A DNA stretch of 7,044 nt from Sphingobacteriales bacterium (lineage in GTDB: Bacteria; Bacteroidota; Bacteroidia; Chitinophagales; Chitinophagaceae). Location: NCBI GenBank assembly GCA_947463665.1, contig CANHUD010000125.1:1-7044 (forward strand), read 5' to 3'. The position numbers were made by a program, and so were the translations under genes. This document shows positions 1-6,322 of the stretch, piece by piece. The notes below the pieces were generated by a model. The model saw nothing but the letters and a program-made list of their open reading frames with translations. It did no database searches and was not told where the DNA came from. Position 1 is the stretch's first letter, and the number at the start of each line of letters is the position of its first letter.

Positions 1-591
1 GCCGGTGATTTGCCGTACCAGATCTTTATTGAACCGGTAATCGATGAATTTTTCCTGTTCTTCTTCTATCAGACGGTTCTGGAGTACTTTGAGGCTTCGG
101 TTTCGCCGGAAGCGGAAGAGATTGATGATGTCATTCGGATCCAGGCCGGCACCGCCGTACATGCTTCCGCCGGTGGTTACCCCTACCTGTCCGGTATTGG
201 CATCAAAGATTTTCTGGTATTTCATCCGGTTTTCCGCGGAATCCTGCCGGTAGGATTTTTGTATTACGATCACTTCTCTCAGTGTTTTATAGCCATCGGA
301 GAGTGCTACCTGCAGGGAAATATCGAACGCGCGGGTGTTCTTCATTTCTCTGACCGGATACCAGACGGTTGATTTTCCGCGGTAGGTGAACTGAATGGAA
401 TCTCCGGAGGATACGGCGATGGTATATTTCCCGCTACTATCCGTATAAGATAGCATGCCATTGGTGGCAGCTACTTTTACTGCCGGCAGGATGAATTGTC
501 GGGATGAATCCATGACCATTCCGCTGACCATGATCTGTGTGCTGGCGGCAACGGGGATGCAAAGCAGTAAGAAAACCAGGATGCGTTTCAT
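1..591 (-). CDS. Secreted carboxypeptidase-regulatory-like domain protein, partial (C-terminus off the left edge)
   Basis: The reading frame is open from an ATG at 591-589 to the window edge, giving 197 codons without a stop. Residues 1-17 (MKRILVFLLLCIPVAAS) form a clear Sec signal peptide, so the product is exported to the periplasm or outer membrane. Residues about 20-93 look like a carboxypeptidase-D regulatory-like beta-sandwich: a VSGMVMDSS opening strand, then TDSSGKYTIAV, then SIQFTYRGKS. This fold is common at the N-terminus of Bacteroidota surface proteins. The remainder (about 94-197) has a Gly-rich stretch (TTGGSMYGGAGLDPNDI) followed by a basic, probably helical segment (FRFRRNRSLKVLQNRL, then an acidic EEEQEKF). 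I recognise this layout from uncharacterised Bacteroidota proteins but know no function for it. The start overlaps the purN stop by 4 bases (ATGA), so the gene is probably translated by coupling. I see no Shine-Dalgarno sequence. A SusC-type receptor is less likely because no plug-domain motifs follow the sandwich. Confidence 0.8.
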   Translation of the reverse strand, partial: MKRILVFLLLCIPVAASTQIMVSGMVMDSSRQFILPAVKVAATNGMLSYTDSSGKYTIAVSSGDSIQFTYRGKSTVWYPVREMKNTRAFDISLQVALSDGYKTLREVIVIQKSYRQDSAENRMKYQKIFDANTGQVGVTTGGSMYGGAGLDPNDIINLFRFRRNRSLKVLQNRLIEEEQEKFIDYRFNKDLVRQITG

Positions 592-1190
592 GCGGGAAGC
601 GTTTGAAGGTAGTCCCGGATGACCTGGGGAAAATGGTTGTATTCCAGCTGGTGGATTTTGTGGGCGATGGATTCCGGAGAATCTTCAGGAAGCAGGTTTA
701 CCGATGCCTGAAAGATTGTTTTTCCGTGATCGTATTGTTCATCTACGAGATGGATCGTGATGCCTGACTCGGTTTCACCGGCTGCTTTTACGGCTTCATG
801 TACAAATCGGCCATACATTCCTTTTCCTCCGTATTTCGGAAGCAGGGCAGGGTGGATGTTAAGGATGCGGTTGGGAAAGGCCTGGACCAGAGCGGGTGGG
901 ACCTTCCAGAGAAAACCTGCGAGAATAAGCAGGGAAGGGTTGAATTTGGAAATGTCAGGAAGGAAGGCATCGCCCCTGAAAAAGCGTTCTTTTTCGAGGA
1001 GGAGTACGGGAATATTTTCTTTTTCAGCGATCAGGAGTACGCCTGCATCCGGTTTATTTGAAACGATGCCGGTGATGTGAACAGCGGGATCATGCCGGAA
1101 GAATTCGATGATATTCCGTACGTTGGAGCCTGTACCTGAGGCGAATAGGAGTAGATGATGGGTTCTCAAGCGAAAAAGTTTGGGCTGCAC
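588..1190 (-). CDS. purN: Phosphoribosylglycinamide formyltransferase (GAR transformylase)
   Basis: This cytosolic enzyme transfers a formyl group from 10-formyltetrahydrofolate to glycinamide ribonucleotide, the third step of de novo purine synthesis. The 200-residue product carries the family hallmarks. The phosphate-binding loop FASGTGSN is at residues 16-23, followed by VSNKPDAG at 43-50 and LAGFLWKVP at 90-98. The catalytic-site motif NIHPALLPKY starts at 111, placing Asn111 and His113 at the E. coli Asn106/His108 positions. Asp154 in DEQYDHG matches E. coli Asp144. GGKGMYG at 121-127 replaces the E. coli PGLHTH segment, which from memory is usual in Bacteroidota. Length is near the family norm, so the gene looks intact. 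The start drawn here is GTG (1190-1188). An in-frame TAA at 1226-1224 leaves no upstream ATG. A TTG at 1169-1167 (codon 8) would remove an unusually long N-terminal lead and is a real alternative. The gene lies 50 bases after the small membrane protein gene and overlaps the next gene by 4 bases. Confidence 0.95.
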   Translation of the reverse strand: MQPKLFRLRTHHLLLFASGTGSNVRNIIEFFRHDPAVHITGIVSNKPDAGVLLIAEKENIPVLLLEKERFFRGDAFLPDISKFNPSLLILAGFLWKVPPALVQAFPNRILNIHPALLPKYGGKGMYGRFVHEAVKAAGETESGITIHLVDEQYDHGKTIFQASVNLLPEDSPESIAHKIHQLEYNHFPQVIRDYLQTLPA

Positions 1191-1192
1191 GT

Positions 1193-1200
1193 CAAATGTA
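1193..1200 (-). promoter_or_regulatory. Possible -7 promoter element just before purN
   Basis: On the minus strand this reads TACATTTG, an exact fit to the Bacteroidota -7 consensus TAnnTTTG. I find no convincing TTG/TTTG -33 element 17-23 bases upstream. If the site is used, transcription would begin almost on the annotated GTG start. That would imply either a near-leaderless mRNA or initiation at the TTG of codon 8. A chance match is quite possible. Confidence 0.3.
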
Positions 1201-1240
1201 CATCCGGAAACGCTAATGATATGTTAGGGTACTGGCTGAT

Positions 1241-1549
1241 TTACGATTTGATTGATTTGGACCGGCGTCCGAACAGGCGTCTCAGGATCTTTTTTTCATA
1301 GTTCCAGAAGAAAGGGAACTGTCCGAAAAAGAAGGAAACGATGAGTATAATGAACTGATAGCCAAAGATCAGCACAAAAAGACGAAGCAGGAGTTTCCAT
1401 CCCCAGAAGGTTTCATCTGTGAAACCCAGCCATGCAGGCAGCACACCTGATATCCAGGCGGTGGTGGTGCCGGTAACGGCGAATGTGCAGAGAATGAGGA
1501 AGAGTTGCACTCCGCTGACGTTCCATTTTGATTTGAGTTTTTCCAGCAT
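1241..1549 (-). CDS. Small two-helix inner-membrane protein, DUF6787-like
   Basis: The 102-residue product starts at an ATG (1549-1547) and ends in TAA. An N-terminal amphipathic, basic stretch (MLEKLKSKWNVSG) precedes membrane segment 1 (about 13-35, beginning VQLFLILCTFAVTGTTTAW). A short linker holds Trp and acidic residues (about 36-52). Membrane segment 2 covers about 53-76, and a strongly basic tail follows the FGQFPFFWNYEKKILRRLFG motif (75-94). The positive-inside rule puts both termini in the cytoplasm. The QLFLILCTFA and FGQFxFF motifs match what I remember of DUF6787, a Bacteroidota family of unknown function, but I could not check this by search. The gene is first in the minus-strand cluster with purN and is divergent from the ACIII operon. 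I find no Shine-Dalgarno sequence and no TAnnTTTG match upstream. No function can be assigned. Confidence 0.85.
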   Translation of the reverse strand: MLEKLKSKWNVSGVQLFLILCTFAVTGTTTAWISGVLPAWLGFTDETFWGWKLLLRLFVLIFGYQFIILIVSFFFGQFPFFWNYEKKILRRLFGRRSKSIKS

Positions 1550-1649
1550 GCCGCAAAGAGAATAAATATTTGGAATAGAAACCCTGAAGCTGTCGGAAAG
1601 TTCAGAAAATCAAAAGGCTTACAGTTCTATGACAATTGATTTCAACGTT

Positions 1650-1690
1650 TTGTTAAAGAAGGCTGAAATCCGCGCCCAGTCGTTGTTAAA
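1650..1690. repeat. Short direct repeat TTGTTAAA in the divergent region
   Basis: TTGTTAAA occurs at 1650-1657 and again at 1683-1690, 33 bases apart, close to three helical turns. A related TTGTTGAT follows at 1703-1710. They lie upstream of the candidate act promoter and could be binding sites for a regulator. In an A/T-rich intergenic stretch such short repeats can also arise by chance. Confidence 0.2.
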
Positions 1691-1705
1691 AAAAATTAAA
1701 CATTG

Positions 1706-1738
1706 TTGATATTTTCTAAGGGTGGTAGCTTATTTTTG
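1706..1738 (+). promoter_or_regulatory. Candidate promoter of the ACIII (act) operon
   Basis: TATTTTTG at 1731-1738 exactly fits the Bacteroidota -7 consensus TAnnTTTG, recognised by the primary sigma factor of this phylum. A TTG at 1706-1708 lies 22 bases upstream and could serve as the -33 element, although that spacing is at the wide end. Transcription would start near 1744-1746, leaving a 5' leader of about 40 bases before the actA ATG at 1786. No Shine-Dalgarno sequence is seen in that leader, as is usual in Bacteroidota. Confidence 0.6.
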
Positions 1739-1785
1739 CAGCCAAAGCGGAATTTGTCCACTTTTATTTCAATCCAACTGTGATT

Positions 1786-3036
1786 ATGCGTCATCATCGA
1801 TCCATTTTTACATCCCTTTTTGTCGGATTTGCCTTGTGTTTCTCTGTTGTTTTTTCAGCAACTGGTTATGCGCAGGACGGAAAGGCGATTTTTCAGCAAA
1901 AATGTGCGGCTTGCCACGCCATTAATAAAAATCTTACGGGTCCTGCCCTTGCGGGTGTGGAAGACCGCTGGCCGGCAAAGGCCGATCTCTACAGCTGGAT
2001 CCGCAACAGTGCGGCCCTGATAAAGGCTGGTCATCCCCGTGCCGTTGCGGTGTACAATGAGTACAATAAGATCCAGATGCCTGCTTTTCCTGAATTGAAG
2101 GATGCAGACATTGATGCGATCTTAACGTATATCAACACGCCGGTACCCGGGAAGACAGAAGGTTCTTCTGCTCCTGTTGCCGGAGCCAAGGAAACCGCCG
2201 GCGACGATAATTCGCTGATTTTCGGGATTCTGACGCTGATCCTGGCGGTCATTGCGCTGATTCTCCTGCAGGTTAACAGCAATCTGAAGCGTCTTTCCGA
2301 CGATCGGGAAGGCCAGGCGGGAGAAGAGGCGGTTCCTTTCTACAAGAACAAGGCGTACATAGCCTTGCTGGCGATTGTACTGTTTCTGGTAGGTGGTTAT
2401 TACACTTTCCAGGGGGCGAGTGGACTGGGGCGCAGCAAGAATTACCAGCCGGAGCAGCCTATCTATTATTCACACACGGTACATGCCGGTATCAACCAGA
2501 TCAGCTGTCTGTACTGTCATAACGGTGCCATGCAGGGCAAGCATGCCAACATTCCTTCGGTGAATGTATGTATGAACTGTCACATGGGTATCAATGAGTA
2601 TGCGAAAGGGCCTAAGCTGTATCGTGAAGACGGAACCGAAGTGGATGGTACAGCGGAGATCCAGAAGTTGTATGACTATGCTGGCTGGGATCCTGCCAAG
2701 AAGGTATATACCGGTAACGGCAAGCCGATTGAGTGGATTCGCATCCACAATCTGCCGGATCACGTGTATTTCAATCACGCCCAGCACGTTACGGTTGGAA
2801 AGCAGAATTGCCAGACCTGTCATGGTGAGATTCAGAAAATGGGTGAGGTGTACCAGTTCTCAGATCTGAGCATGGGCTGGTGTATCAACTGTCATCGTGA
2901 ATCTAAAGTGCAATTCACGGACAATAAGTTTTACAGCATCTACGAGAAGTTCCATGAGGATCTGAAGAACAAGAAGATCGACAGTGTGACCGTGGAGAAG
3001 ATTGGCGGGACGGAGTGTATGAAATGTCATTATTAA
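1786..3036 (+). CDS. actA: Alternative complex III subunit ActA: fused monohaem plus pentahaem cytochrome c
   Basis: ActA is the multihaem cytochrome that carries electrons out of ACIII. This 416-residue product has a signal peptide (about 1-29, cleavage likely after GYA). A monohaem cytochrome c domain follows, with CAACH at 40-44 and a probable distal Met98 in IQMPAFP. Two membrane helices (about 144-163 and 190-208) flank a charged loop (KRLSDDREG onward). A C-terminal domain then carries five CxxCH sites: CLYCH 241-245, CMNCH 262-266, CQTCH 342-346, CINCH 366-370 and CMKCH 411-415. Many histidines are available as distal ligands, including those in the HNLPDHVYFNHAQH stretch at 321-334. 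The inferred topology places both haem domains in the periplasm, with the loop in the cytoplasm. I chose the ATG at 1786 over an in-frame GTG six bases upstream. It is the first gene of the operon, 51 bases before actB. Haem attachment would need a cytochrome c maturation system. Confidence 0.93.
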   Translation: MRHHRSIFTSLFVGFALCFSVVFSATGYAQDGKAIFQQKCAACHAINKNLTGPALAGVEDRWPAKADLYSWIRNSAALIKAGHPRAVAVYNEYNKIQMPAFPELKDADIDAILTYINTPVPGKTEGSSAPVAGAKETAGDDNSLIFGILTLILAVIALILLQVNSNLKRLSDDREGQAGEEAVPFYKNKAYIALLAIVLFLVGGYYTFQGASGLGRSKNYQPEQPIYYSHTVHAGINQISCLYCHNGAMQGKHANIPSVNVCMNCHMGINEYAKGPKLYREDGTEVDGTAEIQKLYDYAGWDPAKKVYTGNGKPIEWIRIHNLPDHVYFNHAQHVTVGKQNCQTCHGEIQKMGEVYQFSDLSMGWCINCHRESKVQFTDNKFYSIYEKFHEDLKNKKIDSVTVEKIGGTECMKCHY

Positions 3037-3087
3037 TCCGAATCAGAGTCAAACTACCTGAATCTAATTTCAATCTACAACAGCAAT

Positions 3088-6000
3088 ATGGACCAAAAAA
3101 AATACTGGCAATCCTTAGGCGAACTGAAGAACAGTGAAGCGTATGAGAAGAGCTTGCAGCATGAATTTGCAGAGGAGCTGCCTGTAGAGCAGGGAGATGA
3201 ATCGCTCCTGGATGCCAAAGCGCCGCGTCGCGACTTTTTGAAATATCTGGGATTCAGCACGGCTGCTGCTATGGCTGCTGCCAGCTGTGAGATACCTGTA
3301 AAGAAAGCTATTCCTTATCTGAATAAGCCGGACACGCTGGTGCCCGGCATTGCGGATTTCTACGCCAGCACGTATGTGCAGGATGATCAGGTAGTACCTG
3401 TGGTCGTAAAAGTTCGCGATGGCCGTCCGATCAAGATCGAGGGTAATGAGCTGTCGTCCATCACAAAAGGCGGTACCTCACCCCGTGTACAGGCTTCTGT
3501 ATTAAGTATTTACGATACTGCCCGTCTGCGTTTCCCCCTGCAGGCAACTGGTGAGGGTTTCAAAGAGGTGACCACCTTTGAAGCGTTCGACAAGCTGGTG
3601 GGAGAAGCTATGGCAGGTATTGGTTCTGCACCTGTTGTACTGCTCACATCTACGGTAACTTCCCGTACCACCCGCAAGGTGATCGGTGAGTTTCTGGCGA
3701 AATATCCCGGAAGTCGTCATGTAGAATATGATGCACTTTCCTACAGTGGAATGCTGCTGGCCAATGAAGCCAGCTTTGGAAAGCGTTCCATTCCCATGTA
3801 TCATTTCGACAATGCCAAAGTTATTGTGAGTCTGGATGCCGATTTCCTCGGTACCTGGGTGGCTCCTGTGACCTTTGCCCGTCAATACAGTGTAGGACGT
3901 AAAGTGAACCCGGAGAAGCCGGAAATGAGCAAGCATATTCAGTTTGAAAGCCGTCTTTCGCTGACAGGTGCCAATGCTGATGACCGCTTTATTCACCGTC
4001 CGTCTGAAACAGCGTCTGTAGCGTTGAATCTCCTCTCACTGGTAGGTGGAGGCGTATCTGCTCCGGCTGTTGCCGATGCTCGTCTGAAAAAAGGACTCGA
4101 GATGGCGGCCACCATGCTGAAACAGGCTGGCGGCAACGCTGTGGTGGTGAGTGGAAGCAATGATGTAAATGTTCAGTTGCTCGTTAATGCCATCAACCAG
4201 ACGATTGGTGCGTATGGAAAGACCATCAACTGGGGAGCAACCATCGAAACCGCGAAGGGATCCGATAAGGATATGGTACAGCTGGTGAGCGACATGAATG
4301 CAGGTGCTGTTGGCGCGCTGCTGGTTCATGGTGTGAATCCTGCTTATGACTATTTTGATGCAAAGAAATTTGCTGAAGGGCTTAAGAAGGTAAAAGTTTC
4401 TGTATCGTTCAACGATAAGGAAGACGAGACCACGCAGCTCTGCAAATTTGTTATACCTGATCACAACTTCCTCGAAAGCTGGGGCGATGCTGAGCCGGTT
4501 TCCGGACACGTAAGCTTTATCCAGCCTACGATTGCGCCGCTATTTAAGACCCGCGCCTTCCAGACTTCCCTGCTGAAGTGGAGTGGTAACAATACTGAGT
4601 ATGCCGAATACATGAAGCAGTACTGGCTTACAGCGTTGGGATCTCAGGAAGCGTTTGACAAGGCCCTGCAGGATGGTGTACTGGAGACAGCAGCTACTGT
4701 TTCCGCAGGAAACTATAATGGAGCAGCTGTATCTGCAGCCGCTACGCTCGCAAGTGCTGCGAAGAAAGGTGGGAAGGTAGAGCTGGTGGTGTACCAGAAG
4801 AATTCCATCGGTAGTGGTAAGGATGCCAACAACCCCTGGCTGCAGGAGTTGCCGGATCCGATCACCAAAGCTACCTGGGATAACTACGCGGTCATTTCCT
4901 ATGCTATGGCTAAGGAGATGGGCATCGTGCTGGATGATCTGTATGAGGTAGAAGTAACCAAGCCGGTTATCAACATAAAAGTGAACGGCAAGGAGATGAA
5001 ACTCCCGATCCTGGCTATTCCGGGTATGCATCCAAACGTGATTGCGATTGCTGTTGGGTACGGACGTACGGAAAAAGTAGGGAAGGCTGGTGCCAATGTG
5101 GGAACAAATGTGTTTCCGCTGGTAAGTTTCAACGGTTCTACGTTCGATTATGCTGTTGCCAGTGTAGAGGTAGAGAAAACGAAAGAACTGTACAAAGTTG
5201 CTTATACCCAGACCCACAACCAGTACGAAGGACGTACAGAAGTGGTGAAGGAGTTTAATATCAACGATTTCCGCAAGAATACCAATGTGGTAGCGGAAGT
5301 GAAGGAGAAACTGGCAGAAGATTATGCTAAGGAATCCGGAGACTACAGAGTAGAAGGTACGTTGTATCCTGATTTCCCTTATCCGGGTGTGAAGTGGGGT
5401 ATGAGCATTGATCTCAATACCTGTATCGGTTGCGGAGCCTGCTCAGTTGCCTGTACGGTAGAGAACAACGTGGCTGTAGTTGGTAAATCCGAGGTGTTGC
5501 GCATGCATGAAATGCACTGGCTGCGGATCGACCGTTATTTTGCCACCTACCGCGATGATTCCGGTAACGATGATCTCGATAACCTGAATGTGGTGTTCAT
5601 GCCAATGCTGTGTCAGCATTGCGACAATGCACCCTGTGAGAATGTTTGTCCGGTAAATGCTACCAACCACAGCAGCGAAGGTATCAACCAGATGGCGTAC
5701 AATCGTTGCATCGGTACCCGTTACTGTGCGAACAACTGTCCGTACAAAGTACGCCGTTTCAACTGGGCGGATTACATGGGCGCCGACAGCTTCAAGGATA
5801 ACCAGCGCGAGGTACTGGATGATTCTGTGATGATGATGAACGAAGATCTGACTCGTATGGTGTTGAATCCTGATGTTACGGTTCGTACCCGCGGTGTGAT
5901 CGAGAAATGTTCGTTCTGTGTGCAGCGTCTGCAGGATGGCAAGCTGAAAGCGAAGAAAGAGAATCGTCCGCTGGAGACCGGTCATGAAGGCAAATGGGAT

Positions 6001-6279
6001 GTGCGTACTGCCTGTCAGCAGGCTTGTCCGACCAACGCCATTGTATTCGGGAACGTGAACGATAAGAACAGTGCGATCTCCAAGGTTCGGAACGAGGAGC
6101 AGAAGAAACTGGTGTATCATGCACTGGATCAGCTGCATGCGTTGCCGAGTGTGAGTTACCTGGCTAAGATCCGGAATACTGATCGTCCTGTAGGGGTTAC
6201 AGAAGATGCCCATCATGCACCTGCACCTGCAGCTGCCGGTGCGCACAAGGCGGAAGAAAAAGTTTCTACCGGACATTAA
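3088..6279 (+). CDS. actB: Alternative complex III subunit ActB: Tat-exported molybdopterin-oxidoreductase-like protein fused to a 4Fe-4S ferredoxin-like domain
   Basis: ActB is the large peripheral ACIII subunit that relays electrons from ActC to ActA. Residues 1-46 are the extended leader (YWQSLGELKNSEAYE, then an acidic stretch) known from TAT-variant-translocated molybdopterin oxidoreductases. The Tat motif RRDFLK (Arg47-Arg48) and a hydrophobic segment follow, ending in AAASC with Cys67 as a possible lipidation site. Residues about 68-760 are molybdopterin-oxidoreductase-like. No CxxC-type cluster motif is present there (FYASTYV where one would be expected), consistent with ACIII proteins that bind no Mo cofactor. 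The ferredoxin-like part has 15 cluster cysteines: 779/782/785/789, 842/845/850/854, 874/880/884 and 941/944/976/980. That number fits three [4Fe-4S] and one [3Fe-4S] cluster, as reported for ACIII. The His/Ala/Pro-rich tail (1041-1063) is probably disordered. At 1063 residues it is full length. No Shine-Dalgarno sequence precedes the ATG. actC follows after 43 bases. Confidence 0.95.
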   Translation: MDQKKYWQSLGELKNSEAYEKSLQHEFAEELPVEQGDESLLDAKAPRRDFLKYLGFSTAAAMAAASCEIPVKKAIPYLNKPDTLVPGIADFYASTYVQDDQVVPVVVKVRDGRPIKIEGNELSSITKGGTSPRVQASVLSIYDTARLRFPLQATGEGFKEVTTFEAFDKLVGEAMAGIGSAPVVLLTSTVTSRTTRKVIGEFLAKYPGSRHVEYDALSYSGMLLANEASFGKRSIPMYHFDNAKVIVSLDADFLGTWVAPVTFARQYSVGRKVNPEKPEMSKHIQFESRLSLTGANADDRFIHRPSETASVALNLLSLVGGGVSAPAVADARLKKGLEMAATMLKQAGGNAVVVSGSNDVNVQLLVNAINQTIGAYGKTINWGATIETAKGSDKDMVQLVSDMNAGAVGALLVHGVNPAYDYFDAKKFAEGLKKVKVSVSFNDKEDETTQLCKFVIPDHNFLESWGDAEPVSGHVSFIQPTIAPLFKTRAFQTSLLKWSGNNTEYAEYMKQYWLTALGSQEAFDKALQDGVLETAATVSAGNYNGAAVSAAATLASAAKKGGKVELVVYQKNSIGSGKDANNPWLQELPDPITKATWDNYAVISYAMAKEMGIVLDDLYEVEVTKPVINIKVNGKEMKLPILAIPGMHPNVIAIAVGYGRTEKVGKAGANVGTNVFPLVSFNGSTFDYAVASVEVEKTKELYKVAYTQTHNQYEGRTEVVKEFNINDFRKNTNVVAEVKEKLAEDYAKESGDYRVEGTLYPDFPYPGVKWGMSIDLNTCIGCGACSVACTVENNVAVVGKSEVLRMHEMHWLRIDRYFATYRDDSGNDDLDNLNVVFMPMLCQHCDNAPCENVCPVNATNHSSEGINQMAYNRCIGTRYCANNCPYKVRRFNWADYMGADSFKDNQREVLDDSVMMMNEDLTRMVLNPDVTVRTRGVIEKCSFCVQRLQDGKLKAKKENRPLETGHEGKWDVRTACQQACPTNAIVFGNVNDKNSAISKVRNEEQKKLVYHALDQLHALPSVSYLAKIRNTDRPVGVTEDAHHAPAPAAAGAHKAEEKVSTGH

Positions 6280-6322
6280 AAAGATAAGAACGAACATTAG
6301 CTAATTTGTAATAAGCGAATAA

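Larger units (their letters stand above)
1550..1785. other. Divergent intergenic region between the purN cluster and the ACIII operon
   Basis: These 236 bases separate two divergent transcription units and are visibly richer in A and T than the flanking genes, including a run of eight A at 1688-1695 followed by TTAAAC. No plausible coding sequence, RNA gene or intrinsic terminator hairpin is visible. The region holds a good rightward -7 element near its right end. I could not find a matching leftward element, so the promoter of the minus-strand cluster remains unlocated. Confidence 0.7.

Noticed and set aside
10..372. Plus-strand open frame of 120 codons at the left end
   Set aside because: It is antisense to the minus-strand secreted protein, whose frame has a signal peptide, a recognisable domain and an ATGA overlap with purN. 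The plus-strand translation has no recognisable domain.
1780..1785. GTG at 1780 as the actA start
   Set aside because: It would add only two residues before the ATG at 1786. The ATG gives a normal basic signal-peptide start (MRHHRS), so the GTG is less likely.
3037..3087. Possible terminator or regulatory site between actA and actB
   Set aside because: The 51 bases show no GC-rich hairpin with a T run and no promoter match, so they look like a plain intercistronic spacer.
3502..5217. Three further minus-strand open frames (157-225 codons) opposite actB
   Set aside because: They are shadows of a strongly coding plus-strand gene, with no start context, no domain and no operon logic.
5443..6297. 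Long minus-strand open frame of 284 codons under actB
   Set aside because: It lies opposite the ferredoxin-like part of actB, whose cysteine motifs are unambiguous. The antisense frame is open because of the codon bias of actB, and its product is low in recognisable motifs.
6301..6308. Possible internal promoter (CTAATTTG) before actC
   Set aside because: It is one base short of the TAnnTTTG spacing and has no upstream partner, and the 43-base gap fits simple operon transcription.
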